From: an uncultured Bacteroidota bacterium | Lineage (GTDB): Bacteria > Bacteroidota > Bacteroidia > JABEUT01 | Direction of reading: 5' to 3' | Length of the DNA stretch: 64,000 nt | Assembly: GCA_903863935.1 (NCBI GenBank) | Contig: CAIPDV010000042.1 | Coordinates: 132,869-196,868 of the forward strand | Shown here: positions 8,833 through 17,970 of the stretch, one piece after another | Layout of the letters: each line of letters begins with the position of its first letter | Numbering within the stretch: position 1 is the stretch's first letter | Program-made: the position numbers and the translations under genes | Notes under the pieces: generated by a model | What the model was told of the DNA's origin: nothing | The model's database searches: none | What the model saw: the letters and a program-made list of their open reading frames with translations, nothing else

Positions 8833-8923
8833 AGAGATTGCTTCGTTCCTCGCAATGACGTATTCTCGCTATGTAAGCCTTTATTAAGACAATAAAGTCA
8901 TTGCGAGGAACGAAGCAATCTCT
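8833..8923. repeat. Perfect 27-bp inverted repeat (palindromic repeat family B)
   Basis: Arms 8833-8859 and 8897-8923 are perfect reverse complements around a 37-base spacer; the core is GATTGCTTCGTTCCTCGCAA. Degenerate relatives lie at 31445-31472, 34407-34431 and 56989-57060. It sits downstream of ybeY in a gene-free stretch. Confidence 0.9.
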
Positions 8924-9014
8924 ATCCCTTTTGAAACCTTAATACCATTGAGTTAATCGCATTTCGATGTTAATAAGTTTTCATCTGTACAATTTATAAC
9001 GCCTTTGTTGTTGG

Positions 9015-9022
9015 TACTTTTG
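9015..9022 (+). promoter_or_regulatory. -7 promoter box of the small lipoprotein gene
   Basis: TACTTTTG matches TAnnTTTG and ends 20 bases before the ATG at 9043. Confidence 0.5.
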
Positions 9023-9042
9023 TACTATAAAACACATTTCAA

Positions 9043-9270
9043 ATGAAAACCAGACTTCTGATAATTGCCCTGCCATGCCTGTTATTCGGTGCTTGCAACA
9101 ATTCTGGAAAGAATTCAGCCAACGATAAAAAAGCTGATTCAAATGCAGCAACTCACCGTGATTCATTATTGATGGCTGCAAAAAAGAATCATATTCAGGA
9201 TTCTATTGAAGATGCAAAAGCTGCTGCTGATACGAATAAGAAAGTTGATACCAACAAAAGCAAGAATTAA
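9043..9270 (+). CDS. Small lipoprotein of unknown function
   Basis: 75 residues. A signal peptide with lipobox LLFGAC puts the lipidated Cys near residue 18. The mature part (about 57 residues) is hydrophilic, rich in Lys, Asp, Ala and Asn, probably helical or disordered, with no recognisable domain. It has its own promoter box and lies 53 bases before an OmpA-domain lipoprotein on the same strand, so the two may share an envelope role. Its charged, repeat-like composition (KNSANDKKADSNAA) is common in Bacteroidota small lipoproteins. Confidence 0.72.
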   Translation: MKTRLLIIALPCLLFGACNNSGKNSANDKKADSNAATHRDSLLMAAKKNHIQDSIEDAKAAADTNKKVDTNKSKN

Positions 9271-9323
9271 ATAATCTGCAAGCATCCAAAGCATTCCGAC
9301 TTTATTTGCTCAACATATTCAAT

Positions 9324-10331
9324 ATGAAAACTAAAATTATCGCTGTAGGATTGGCAAGTGTTATCATCGGTTTTTATTCCTGTGTACCTGCCAATAAACT
9401 TACCGAAGAACAAAACAAACGTAAGGCTGCTGAAGCCCAGCTTGCGGCTTCCAAGGCTGCCGATGATGCCTGTGAAACAAAACGAACTGAGTTGGAAGCA
9501 AAAGTGGACCTGCTGCAAAAAGATGTCACTGGCCTGCAACAGGACACAGCCGTTTCGGGTGCTAAATACCGGGAAACTGCCGCCAAATATGACAAACTGA
9601 ACCAGGTAAACGAAGAATTACTGGCAAAATACAACGACCTTCTCACAGGCAATGATAAGGACCACAAAAAAATATCGAACCAATTGCAGATGACCCAATC
9701 CGATCTGCTTGAAAAAGAAGACCAGTTGAACACTTTGCAGGAAAGACTCAACAAAGAAAAACGGCATTTAGATTCGCTTAATACAAAATTACAGGAACGT
9801 GAAGCAAGAGTGAGTGAACTGGAAGGTATTTTAAGCAAGAAAGATGCTGCCGTTGACTCCCTAAAAAAGAGAATTACCAATGCCCTGCTAGGCTTTGCCG
9901 ACAAGGGTATTTCAGTATATGAAAAGAACGGGAAGGTTTACGTTTCGCTGGAAGAATCGCTGTTGTTTCCAAGCGGAAGCACCAAAGTTCAGCCGGAAGG
10001 TATTGATGCGCTTAAGAAACTGGCCCAGGCCCTCGAATCAAATCCTGATATTGACGTAATGGTAGAAGGCCACACCGATGATGTTACTATGAACGGCAAG
10101 GGCGATATTAAAGACAATTGGGATCTGAGTGTTATGCGCGCAACCTCAATTGTGAAAATTCTTTTGGAAGATGCAAAAATAGACCCGACAAGGCTGATGG
10201 CTTCCGGTGTAAGCGAATACGACCCCGTTGACCCTGCCAAGACCAAAGAAGCAAGGCAAAAGAACAGGAGAACCGATATTATTCTTACTCCTAAACTGAG
10301 TGAATTGTTCAAGATTTTGAATAATAAGTAA
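9324..10331 (+). CDS. Lipoprotein with coiled coil and OmpA-like peptidoglycan-binding domain
   Basis: 335 residues from ATG 9324 (the in-frame TTG at 9306 would spoil the signal peptide). Lipobox IIGFYSC marks the lipidated Cys near residue 20. Residues ~25-190 are a long coiled coil (KRKAAEAQLAASKAADDACE, then Asp/Glu/Lys-rich heptads). The C-terminus is an OmpA/MotB domain: LFPSGSTKVQPEGIDALKKL, the strand MVEGHTDDV, and the terminal RQKNRRTDIIL, the site that binds diaminopimelate in the cell wall. It likely tethers the outer membrane to peptidoglycan. Cargo or partner is unknown. Confidence 0.9.
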   Translation: MKTKIIAVGLASVIIGFYSCVPANKLTEEQNKRKAAEAQLAASKAADDACETKRTELEAKVDLLQKDVTGLQQDTAVSGAKYRETAAKYDKLNQVNEELLAKYNDLLTGNDKDHKKISNQLQMTQSDLLEKEDQLNTLQERLNKEKRHLDSLNTKLQEREARVSELEGILSKKDAAVDSLKKRITNALLGFADKGISVYEKNGKVYVSLEESLLFPSGSTKVQPEGIDALKKLAQALESNPDIDVMVEGHTDDVTMNGKGDIKDNWDLSVMRATSIVKILLEDAKIDPTRLMASGVSEYDPVDPAKTKEARQKNRRTDIILTPKLSELFKILNNK

Positions 10332-10349
10332 GGATAATTTAAGCACGAA

Positions 10350-10432
10350 TGTCACTCTGATCTTGTTTTTCAGGGTGTCAAACAATAACATTATTTTAGC
10401 AGGATGGGATGCTGAAACAAGTTCAGCATGAC
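10350..10432. repeat. Degenerate palindromic repeat (family C)
   Basis: The unit GGGATGCTGAAACAAGTTCA (from 10405) continues to GCATGACC and contains the stem ATGCTGAA/TTCAGCAT. A related half lies at 10350-10380 (GTCACTCTGATCTTG). A second copy of the unit is at 25675-25702. Confidence 0.75.
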
Positions 10433-10464
10433 CGATTGGGTCTTAACAAAATTGCACCTCGTTT

Positions 10465-12318
10465 CTACTTTGTATCCACCTTCTCGGTATAATTCTTATA
10501 CTCCAGAATATACACGGCTTTGTTCTCATAACCACTGGCAGGGTTAATTCGGGACATATCGAACGAAGTTTGCAAACCCCTGTATTTAATATCGCCGAGG
10601 TGGTTTTGCATATCCGAGCCATATAGGCTTAACAAATTAATATAAAACATTCCTAGGTCAAATCCCTGGTATGAATATTCGCTGGGTTCGGAGAGATAAT
10701 TATTTCTGTACTTTGTTATAAACTTTTTTGTTATGGGATCTTGATAATTCACATGTTCGTTGGATGGGAAATGGAAATTTAAGGTATCCAGATTTTCCCC
10801 CGCCAGTGCATCGTTATTAGCCCAGTTATGCATTCCGAAAAGAATCAATGAATCGTAGCGTGAGTACTCGGAGTTGCCAATTTCATTCACAAACTTGGCA
10901 ACAAACGGAGCTCCCTGATAAGGTACAACAATTATATTGGCACCGTATTTTACAATTTTATTGGATAGACTGCTTACACCACCCTGGCTCTCGGAACGGC
11001 GAAGAGTATCTTTATTACCCAAGGCCGAATCAGACTTATGGAAACGCTTTTTGAATACTTCATAATACTCATCGTTGGCACTGCGGTTATGTATGATAAT
11101 GATATTATCGTGTGCATAGTGCGAAGCAATAAAATCAGCTTCAGCTTCTATTTCTGTAATGGAAGAAGGAATTGCCTTGCTGGTGTAAGGGTTATTCTTT
11201 AAAATATAATTTTCAGGCGATAGAGGTGAAACGATTGGAATATGGTGCTTATCCGCAAACCTTGCCACTTTCTTAAAGTTAGATGGATATGGTGGGCCGA
11301 TGATAAGATTCGCCTCGCTCAGATTCGGGTTCTTAAGAATTGAATCAAGGATATAGGAAGAGCTGTCGGCACCGGGCAAAATATTAAACACATGCAGGTT
11401 GGCTTTAAATCCGCGCTTGGCAAGGGAATCGAGTGCCATAACGAACCCATGATAATAGTCCACCGAAATGCGTGTAGTAAGAGGCACTTGCTCCGATCCA
11501 TCTATCAATCGGTTTATCCGCAAGGTGTCTGCATTTTCCGATGCAAATGGCATTATGAGCACAATATTATAACGGTATTTTTTCCGGCCCGTATCCTGAA
11601 TCGGAGCCATTGCTTTTGCAGTATCCGCATGTGTCTGCTGGATAACCAGGTTTTTATAGGCACTGCTTTCATCCGGTTTTTTGGCAGGTATTACCGGAGC
11701 AGATGTTTGCTGAGGCTTTATACTATCTCTTTTTATGGGATGCGTTTCTTCAGGCTTGGCAGCAGTCACCGGGTTCGATTGAGTTGCCTTTACAGAATCT
11801 CTTCCAGTTGTATTCTCAGTAAGCGGAATACGAATTTTCTGGCCTTTCTTCAAGCCCTTCACAGTTATCTCCGGATTAAGGCTGTCAATGGCATTTACCG
11901 TTGTATTATATTTTTTAGAGAGCGAATACAAGGTCTCTTTTTCCAACACATCGTGGTAGAAAAAAGCACCGGCTTTAGAAGGGGCATTTGTAACCGGCTT
12001 TGTATTATCGCCCGGTTTAGCACTTGGCACAATTGGAATGATCAGAATATCCCCCACCTTCACTCCATCAATAGCAGAAGGGTTTTCAAGGATAATATCT
12101 TTCGGCTTCAACCCGAATTTTTCCGCAATACCATAAATGGTTTCTTTCTTCTCAACGGTATGCTTGTAATATTTTTTTCCATTAACGGTAACCGGAATAT
12201 CATTGTTATTGTCCTGCGCATTTACAAAACAAGGTAACAGCAAACAGAGCCACAGGCCCATAAATAACTGAGTCTGTCCACACTTTATGAGCTTTATAAA
12301 CTTTGAACTTATTCCCAT
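10465..12318 (-). CDS. LysM-domain / periplasmic-binding-protein fusion
   Basis: 617 residues. An N-terminal signal peptide ([18 protein letters not shown]) is followed by two LysM peptidoglycan-binding repeats: [20 protein letters not shown] and [18 protein letters not shown], each with the conserved glycine/asparagine turns. A Pro/Thr/Ser-rich linker (about residues 170-250) leads to a type-1 periplasmic-binding (ABC substrate-binding-like) domain starting near [18 protein letters not shown]. The fusion suggests a wall-bound sensor or solute-binding protein; the ligand is unknown and no transporter genes are next to it. The first Met overlaps the guaA end by 10 bases; a Met at 12261 begins the signal peptide proper and is an alternative start. 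Confidence 0.85.
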   Translation of the reverse strand: MGISSKFIKLIKCGQTQLFMGLWLCLLLPCFVNAQDNNNDIPVTVNGKKYYKHTVEKKETIYGIAEKFGLKPKDIILENPSAIDGVKVGDILIIPIVPSAKPGDNTKPVTNAPSKAGAFFYHDVLEKETLYSLSKKYNTTVNAIDSLNPEITVKGLKKGQKIRIPLTENTTGRDSVKATQSNPVTAAKPEETHPIKRDSIKPQQTSAPVIPAKKPDESSAYKNLVIQQTHADTAKAMAPIQDTGRKKYRYNIVLIMPFASENADTLRINRLIDGSEQVPLTTRISVDYYHGFVMALDSLAKRGFKANLHVFNILPGADSSSYILDSILKNPNLSEANLIIGPPYPSNFKKVARFADKHHIPIVSPLSPENYILKNNPYTSKAIPSSITEIEAEADFIASHYAHDNIIIIHNRSANDEYYEVFKKRFHKSDSALGNKDTLRRSESQGGVSSLSNKIVKYGANIIVVPYQGAPFVAKFVNEIGNSEYSRYDSLILFGMHNWANNDALAGENLDTLNFHFPSNEHVNYQDPITKKFITKYRNNYLSEPSEYSYQGFDLGMFYINLLSLYGSDMQNHLGDIKYRGLQTSFDMSRINPASGYENKAVYILEYKNYTEKVDTK

Positions 12319-13868
12319 TCTATTGTAGCAGGAGGTTTAGAACTGATATCATATACCACACGGTTTATTCCTTTCACTTTATTTATAATATCATTGGAGA
12401 TTTTTCCAAGCACTTCGTAAGGCAAATGACACCAGTCTGCTGTCATGCCATCAGTTGAGGTTACGGCACGAAGGGCAACCACATTTTCGTATGTTCTTTC
12501 ATCGCCCATAACACCAACAGAACGCACCGGCAAAAGAATGGTACCTGCCTGCCATACTTCATTATAGAGATTATGCGATTTAAGGTTTTCGATAAATATA
12601 GCATCCGCATCCTGCAATAGGCGTACTTTTTCCGGGGTGATATCTCCCAGAATACGTATGGCAAGCCCCGGACCGGGGAATGGATGACGGCCGATTATAT
12701 TCTCATCAACACCTAAAGCTTTGCCTACTCTGCGTACTTCGTCTTTGAAGAGTGTATTCAATGGCTCTACAATTTTCAGTTTCATTTTTTCAGGAAGGCC
12801 ACCCACATTGTGATGCGATTTTATGGTCATAGATGGGCCACCTACACTTACCGATTCAATAACATCGGGGTAGATGGTTCCTTGTGCCAGCCATTTTACA
12901 TCCTGAACTTTGTGTGCTTCGGCATCAAAAACTTCGATAAAAACGCGTCCGATTGCTTTGCGTTTCTTTTCCGGATCTTCAATTCCCGCTAAAGCGGAAT
13001 AGAATAAGTTTTTGGCATCTATACCTTTTACATTCAGACCCATATCTTTATAAGAATGTAAAACGCTTTCAAATTCGTCTTTGCGTAGAAGTCCGTTATC
13101 TACAAAAATGCAATAGAGGTTTTCGCCAATAGCTTTATGCAGCAATACTGCCGCGACTGATGAATCTACTCCACCCGATAATCCGAGTACTACCTTGTCG
13201 TTACCAATTTTATCCTGTAGTTGTTTTACCGTCGATTCTATAAATGAGTCTGGGGTCCAGTTTTGGGAACATCCGCAAATATTAACCACAAAGTTTTTTA
13301 GGAGCTTACTTCCTTCGGTAGTATGATATACCTCCGGGTGAAACTGTATTCCGTAAATATTTTGTCCATCCAATTTGAATGCTGCAAACTCTACACTTTC
13401 AGTACTTGCTATAAGTGTAGAGCCCTTTGGAATAGCTGAAATTGTATCGGCATGAGACATCCATACCTGACTTTTAGGGCTAAGTCCATCCAGTAGGTCG
13501 TTATCGTATTTTAATATGTTCAGGTGAGCTCTTCCGTATTCTCTTGTATTAGAACGTGCGACATTTCCACCCCAATTTTTGGCCATTAGTTGGGCACCAT
13601 AACATACACCTAATAACGGTACGGGCGAACACTCGGGTCCGCTCCCTACGATTAATTCATCGAGGTTTACATTTGGAGCGTCTGCATCATGCACCGAATA
13701 TGGACTTCCGGAGAGAATAACTCCTTTAATCCCTTTCACAGTTTCCAATGCCTTTTTATAGTGGGTATATGGGTGAATTTCACAGTAAACATTCAATTCC
13801 CTTACCCTGCGGGCGATAAGCTGAGTGTATTGAGAACCAAAGTCTAAAATAAGAATACTTTCTTCCAT
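12309..13868 (-). CDS. guaA: GMP synthase (glutamine-hydrolysing)
   Basis: 519 residues. Converts XMP, glutamine and ATP to GMP. The class I glutamine amidotransferase half has the nucleophile in GVCYGAQ (Cys89) and the His-Glu pair in QFHPEVYHT. The synthetase half has the pyrophosphatase P-loop [10 protein letters not shown] and ends in the dimerisation domain with the usual C-terminus TIEWE. Full length and intact. It overlaps the LysM/PBP gene start by 10 bases, so the two form an operon, an arrangement seen in other Bacteroidota genomes. A one-mismatch -7 box (CATCTTTG) lies at 13886-13893. Confidence 0.97.
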   Translation of the reverse strand: MEESILILDFGSQYTQLIARRVRELNVYCEIHPYTHYKKALETVKGIKGVILSGSPYSVHDADAPNVNLDELIVGSGPECSPVPLLGVCYGAQLMAKNWGGNVARSNTREYGRAHLNILKYDNDLLDGLSPKSQVWMSHADTISAIPKGSTLIASTESVEFAAFKLDGQNIYGIQFHPEVYHTTEGSKLLKNFVVNICGCSQNWTPDSFIESTVKQLQDKIGNDKVVLGLSGGVDSSVAAVLLHKAIGENLYCIFVDNGLLRKDEFESVLHSYKDMGLNVKGIDAKNLFYSALAGIEDPEKKRKAIGRVFIEVFDAEAHKVQDVKWLAQGTIYPDVIESVSVGGPSMTIKSHHNVGGLPEKMKLKIVEPLNTLFKDEVRRVGKALGVDENIIGRHPFPGPGLAIRILGDITPEKVRLLQDADAIFIENLKSHNLYNEVWQAGTILLPVRSVGVMGDERTYENVVALRAVTSTDGMTADWCHLPYEVLGKISNDIINKVKGINRVVYDISSKPPATIEWE

Positions 13869-13959
13869 GGCGTGAAAAGGAGTTGCAAAGATGAAATAAA
13901 AAACGGTTCAGAGGCCTGAAAAATAGTAGAATTATTAACCGTAAAAAGGGAAAATAGCA

Positions 13960-15696
13960 CTATTCTTCCATCAATACATTTAATGAAAACCCAAATGGGT
14001 CAAAATTTTCCTTGAGCATATCAAAAAATGCCGGGCCTTGCTGGATATAAAAAGGAATAAAATTCTCTGTTCTTTCCTGCAGGGAACCACCTGGGAAAAG
14101 GGTTTCCTTCAGTTTGCGTATTTGAGTAACTGCTGTTTCTTCTTTTTGTTTCTTAACCCTCATCAGTTTAGTCTCCAGAGTTTTTAAGGCATTCAGTTGT
14201 TTCTGTAATTCTGCTTCAGTAAATGCCACTAGAGTCGGGTCAACCTCTTTGACCTTTTTTGCCATTGAAGAGTACAACTCTTTAAGTTGCGTGCTTTCAT
14301 TCTCAAATTCCGGAATACCATCTACCCGCTTCAATAATTCTTTAATAAGACTTTCAGTATCCATAAATATATCCTTCACCTCTAGACCCAGTTTCTCCAT
14401 CTTTTTGGGTATCGGATTATTGATGATCAGTCCGGAATTTCGCGGCATAAGAACAGGAAAAGGAATCTTATAATATTCAAAAACACTTTTTAATTGCAGC
14501 CAGTAGGCAATCTCTGCCGGGCCACCAATATAGGCTGCATTAGGCAATATGGCTTGCTGATAAACCGGACGCAAAATAACATTCGGGCTGAATTTTTCGG
14601 GGGATGATTTTACTTCATTTAAAATTTCATCCCTGCTAAATACATTATCGGTGCCAACAATTTTATATGGGCTGACACGCGGGTCAACCAATGGTGTTGG
14701 GTTGACACCTTGCTTTACTAAAGGTGTTGGATTGACACCTTGCTTTACCAATGGTGTTGGGTCGACACGTGGGTCGACCCCTACATTATGTTCGATGCGG
14801 TTGCGGCCGTTTTCGTCTACAAAAAACAAATTAATTTCCCTGGCATGTACTTGGGGTTCTATGCCCACTTCCGCCAATTTCTTATTGGTTTCATTCACCA
14901 ATTTGAATGAATTGCCATTCAGCAATTCATCTTCAATAATGGGGGCAACTATTTTCTTGAACCCTGTATTATCCGGCTCAATAACAATTAATCCAAACCG
15001 TCCAAAAAGGGCATTGACAAAAGAGAAGGTAGCTTCGGCTAATGTTTTTTCTTCGCTATAGGAGTCAGAAATAATTTGCTTTAATTCTTTATTTAAATCA
15101 CTTTCGCCAAGTATAATAAACAAATCATTCAGCGTTGATTTAAGTGAACCTACCGGTATTTTCCCAACCGGCCCACCTACTTCTTTCAAAACCCCTTCAG
15201 GGGTTTGGGGTAACCATTCCAATTTTTTATTAAAAAGATTAGTATGGTTTATCTCGGCAAAATCGTGGTCTTCGCTAGCCATCCAATACACAGGTACGAA
15301 ATGGTTTGAAGGATATTCCTTATTTAGCTTTTCTGCCAGATTTATGGTAGTTATTATTTTAAAAACAAAATAAAGCGGTCCGGTAAATAAACATAATTGA
15401 TGACCGGTAGTAACCGTGAAACAGTTCTTCTCATTCAGCAATTCAATATTCTTCAATATAGCATCAGATGCCAGTCCCGGAGCATTCCGGTTGTAATATT
15501 CTTTTAACGTTGATGAAAGTAATTTGCGGTCGTAATTATACGATTCCAATTTCTTCACCACATCAGCAAAAGATGAAACCGCAGGAGTATAATCGTAAAA
15601 CGGTTTTAGCGAAGATGCACCGCTTACATAGTCAATCAGTACCTTTGAAAATAATCCGGTATCGCTATAGGAAATATTTGTCTTTTTAAAACTCAT
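13960..15696 (-). CDS. bshC: Putative cysteine ligase BshC (bacillithiol synthesis), with repeat insertions
   Basis: 578 residues, some 40 more than usual. BshC adds cysteine to glucosaminyl-malate, the last step of the low-molecular-weight thiol bacillithiol. Family signatures: FTVTTGHQLCLFTGPLYFVF and VYWMASEDHDFAEINHTN, with a C-terminal coiled coil. Two in-frame repeat-derived segments are present: PQTPEGV near residues 163-169 (family A) and a 10-residue tandem repeat near 305-342 of type VKQGVNPTPL, encoded by a 30-bp array at 14671-14780. No frameshift or stop is introduced, so the enzyme may be active with surface insertions. rimO lies 10 bases upstream on the same strand; bshA and bshB are not in the window. 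Confidence 0.93.
   Translation of the reverse strand: MSFKKTNISYSDTGLFSKVLIDYVSGASSLKPFYDYTPAVSSFADVVKKLESYNYDRKLLSSTLKEYYNRNAPGLASDAILKNIELLNEKNCFTVTTGHQLCLFTGPLYFVFKIITTINLAEKLNKEYPSNHFVPVYWMASEDHDFAEINHTNLFNKKLEWLPQTPEGVLKEVGGPVGKIPVGSLKSTLNDLFIILGESDLNKELKQIISDSYSEEKTLAEATFSFVNALFGRFGLIVIEPDNTGFKKIVAPIIEDELLNGNSFKLVNETNKKLAEVGIEPQVHAREINLFFVDENGRNRIEHNVGVDPRVDPTPLVKQGVNPTPLVKQGVNPTPLVDPRVSPYKIVGTDNVFSRDEILNEVKSSPEKFSPNVILRPVYQQAILPNAAYIGGPAEIAYWLQLKSVFEYYKIPFPVLMPRNSGLIINNPIPKKMEKLGLEVKDIFMDTESLIKELLKRVDGIPEFENESTQLKELYSSMAKKVKEVDPTLVAFTEAELQKQLNALKTLETKLMRVKKQKEETAVTQIRKLKETLFPGGSLQERTENFIPFYIQQGPAFFDMLKENFDPFGFSLNVLMEE
14671..14780 (-). repeat. 30-bp tandem array inside bshC
   Basis: Units at 14691-14720, 14721-14750 and 14751-14780 plus a 20-base partial unit at 14671-14690, period exactly 30. 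The outer units carry GACACGYGGGTCRACC, the inner ones GACACCTTGCTTTAC, giving an A-B-B-A pattern. The unit at 14759-14780 is a small palindrome (GGGTCGAC...GTCGACCC). There are no unique spacers, so it is not a CRISPR. Confidence 0.93.
15192..15210 (-). repeat. Family A repeat fragment inside bshC
   Basis: CCCCTTCAGGGGTTTGGGG, one mismatch to the family A core at 4402-4461, encoding P-Q-T-P-E-G in frame. Confidence 0.8.
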
Positions 15697-15706
15697 TTCG
15701 ATTTAG

Positions 15707-17047
15707 TTAAGCCCCTTTAGGGGTTTGGGGCAGGTCGGAGGGCTTGCCGAAGAGGTCATAATCTTCGCCGGAAGTAATTTCAATGGTCGCAAAATCTCCT
15801 ACCCGAAGATAGGTGTCTTTATCTGCTTTCACTAATACTTCGTTATCCACCTCAGGAGAATCGTGCTCTGTGCGGCCAATAAAATAATTGCCTTCTTTAC
15901 GGTCAATAAGCACTTTTAATTTTTCACCGACTTTTTTTGTATTTAGCTTATGCGAAATTTTTCGCTGTACTTCCATCAGCATGCCTGCACGTTCTTTTTT
16001 CACCGTTTCAGGTACATCGTCTGTGGCTTTATAGGCGTGGGTATTCTCTTCATGAGAATAGGTGAATGCGCCCATGCGGTCGAATTTCATTGCACTGGTC
16101 CAATCCACCAAATCTTCAAAATCCTTTTCAGTTTCGCCGGGATAGCCAACTAAAAAGGTTGTCCTTATTGCAATTCCAGGTACCTTTTCACGAATGGTTT
16201 CTATAAGTTTGGTTGATTTTTCCTTTGTAATTCCTCTGCGCATAGCCTTTAGCATATTGTCGGATGCATGTTGCAAAGGCATATCTATATAATTACAAAT
16301 ATTCGAACAGTTCTTAATCGCATCTATGGCATCCATTGGAAACCCGCTGGGGAACGCATAATGCAGGCGTATCCATTCCAACCCTTCTACATCACTTAAT
16401 TTGTAAAGCAACTCAGAGAGATTTCTTTTCCCATAAATATCGAGTCCATAAAAAGTAAGGTCTTGTGCAATGAGCATAATTTCTTTCACCCCATTCTTCA
16501 CCAAATTCTTTGCCTGTAAAACCAATTGTTCCGCCGGAACTGAAATATGGTTGCCACGCATTAAAGGAATAGCGCAAAACGAGCATTTCCTATCACATCC
16601 TTCCGAAATTTTAAGGTAAGCATAATGATGGGGAGTAGTAAGCAATCGCTCCCCGACCAGTTCATGTTTGTAATCTGCTTTCAGGGTTTTGAGTAAGCGA
16701 GGTAAATCACGCGTACCAAAATAACCATCTACTTCAGGTATTTCCTTTTCTAACTCGGGCCTGTAACGTTCGCTCAGGCAGCCGGTAACATATACTTTAT
16801 CTACCCTGCCATGCTGTTTATCGTCCACATATTTCAGAATGGTGTCAATGCTTTCCTGCCGAGCATTATCAATAAACCCGCAGGTATTTATAATTACGAT
16901 TGAGGAATCTTCCTTCTCCGATTCGTGCACCACATCGTATTTGTTGGCCTTGAGTTGTGTCATCAAAACCTCCGAATCGACTAAATTTTTGGAACAGCCC
17001 AGCGTAATAACGTTGACTTTATTTTTTTTGAGTGTTTTTGTCTTCAA
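15707..17047 (-). CDS. rimO: Ribosomal protein S12 methylthiotransferase RimO
   Basis: 446 residues. A radical-SAM enzyme that adds a methylthio group to Asp of ribosomal protein S12. The N-terminal UPF0004 domain starts at VNVITLGCSKNLVDSE; the radical-SAM cluster is Cys151-x3-Cys155-x2-Cys158 (CDRKCSFC); a TRAM domain closes the protein (KVLIDRKEGNYFIGRTEHDS). The only reasonable start is TTG 17047: the -7 box at 17076-17083 sits 29 bases upstream and no ATG precedes the first conserved strand. The last residues P-Q-T-P-K-G-A are encoded by a family A palindromic repeat (15711-15731), so the native C-terminus has been overwritten or extended. Confidence 0.95.
   Translation of the reverse strand: MKTKTLKKNKVNVITLGCSKNLVDSEVLMTQLKANKYDVVHESEKEDSSIVIINTCGFIDNARQESIDTILKYVDDKQHGRVDKVYVTGCLSERYRPELEKEIPEVDGYFGTRDLPRLLKTLKADYKHELVGERLLTTPHHYAYLKISEGCDRKCSFCAIPLMRGNHISVPAEQLVLQAKNLVKNGVKEIMLIAQDLTFYGLDIYGKRNLSELLYKLSDVEGLEWIRLHYAFPSGFPMDAIDAIKNCSNICNYIDMPLQHASDNMLKAMRRGITKEKSTKLIETIREKVPGIAIRTTFLVGYPGETEKDFEDLVDWTSAMKFDRMGAFTYSHEENTHAYKATDDVPETVKKERAGMLMEVQRKISHKLNTKKVGEKLKVLIDRKEGNYFIGRTEHDSPEVDNEVLVKADKDTYLRVGDFATIEITSGEDYDLFGKPSDLPQTPKGA
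15711..15731 (-). repeat. Family A repeat forming the 3' end of rimO
   Basis: A 21-base match to the core of the 4402-4461 palindrome (GCCCCTTTAGGGG followed by TTTGGGGC). It encodes the last codons of rimO; the stop codon lies directly beyond. Confidence 0.88.
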
Positions 17048-17075
17048 TTTGGGTAGGGTGGGCTTATTAAGGGCG

Positions 17076-17083
17076 CAAAGTTA
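17076..17083 (-). promoter_or_regulatory. -7 promoter box of rimO
   Basis: TAACTTTG on the minus strand, perfect TAnnTTTG; supports the TTG start at 17047. Confidence 0.6.
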
Positions 17084-17223
17084 AGTTAAATTAGGGGATT
17101 AAGGAAAACGGCATGATTAACAGTAGCTATACTGATTGAAATCTGTTAATTATCCCTAATTTAGTTAATCCGTTTTGGGTTTACATTATCTTTACAATAT
17201 CAATGTAATTACTCCCATTTAAT

Positions 17224-17970
17224 ATGAAGCTAAAAATCTTTACATTCCTGTTTGTTGCAGTATTTCTGGTAAGTTTTACAAACGATAGCTTCAAAAAAGA
17301 ACAACTAAAATATTCAACTGTAAGAACTGCCTATAAAGAAAAATGGACCCTGTTAAAAGACAAACTCAACAAAGCAGGTGTTGACACTAATAAATTCGAA
17401 ATTTTCATTCGCGTATTTAAAGAACAGGCCAAGCTGGAAGTGTGGGCCAAATCGGGCAATATTGCACAATATAAATTAGTTGAAACCTATACTATTTGTC
17501 AATCTTCGGGCACCTTAGGCCCAAAACGAAAACAAGGTGATGGGCAGGTTCCGGAAGGATTTTATGAAGTTGCATCCTTCAATCCGCAAAGCGAATTTTT
17601 AATGGCATTGAGAGTGAGCTACCCCAATAAATCGGACCTGGTTAAAGCTACCGGCCACGACCCCGGAGGCGATATTATGATACACGGCAACTGTGTCACT
17701 ATTGGCTGTATGCCTCTAACTGATGATAAAATTAAAGAAGTCTATATTTTGGCTGTAGAAGCAAGAAACGGAGGACAACAAATAATACCTATCCATATTT
17801 TTCCTACCGAACTCACAACACAGAGAATGACTCACCTTAAAAGTATTACGAGTGATGAATCTAAAATTAATTTCTGGAACAACCTAAAGGCCGGGTATGA
17901 ATATTTTGAATCATATAAGCTTGTTCCGAAAATATCTGTTGATAAAAACGGAGATTATAAAGTGGATTAA
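17224..17970 (+). CDS. L,D-transpeptidase (YkuD) family protein, YafK-like
   Basis: 248 residues with a signal peptide (MKLKIFTFLFVAVFLVSF). The YkuD catalytic motif is intact: His154 (MIHGNC) and the nucleophile Cys162 (IGCMPL). The preceding EGFYEVASFNPQSEFLMAL and GHDPGGDIMIHG match the YafK/DpaA branch, members of which cut or make links between peptidoglycan and lipoprotein or peptide partners rather than only forming 3-3 crosslinks. It is alone between divergent rimO and the SprB-repeat gene. A near-consensus box (TATCTTTA, 17187-17194) precedes it. Which reaction it does here is inference. Confidence 0.88.
   Translation: MKLKIFTFLFVAVFLVSFTNDSFKKEQLKYSTVRTAYKEKWTLLKDKLNKAGVDTNKFEIFIRVFKEQAKLEVWAKSGNIAQYKLVETYTICQSSGTLGPKRKQGDGQVPEGFYEVASFNPQSEFLMALRVSYPNKSDLVKATGHDPGGDIMIHGNCVTIGCMPLTDDKIKEVYILAVEARNGGQQIIPIHIFPTELTTQRMTHLKSITSDESKINFWNNLKAGYEYFESYKLVPKISVDKNGDYKVD

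Noticed and set aside
11392-12237. 281-residue plus-strand ORF
   Set aside because: It is wholly antisense to the LysM/periplasmic-binding gene, which has intact domains; the ORF has no domain-like pattern.
14671-14780. Possible CRISPR array
   Set aside because: Units are directly adjacent with no spacers and lie inside a gene in frame; no cas genes.
14651-15061. Plus-strand ORF with a repeated GVGLTPCFTK motif
   Set aside because: Shadow of the bshC tandem array read on the other strand.
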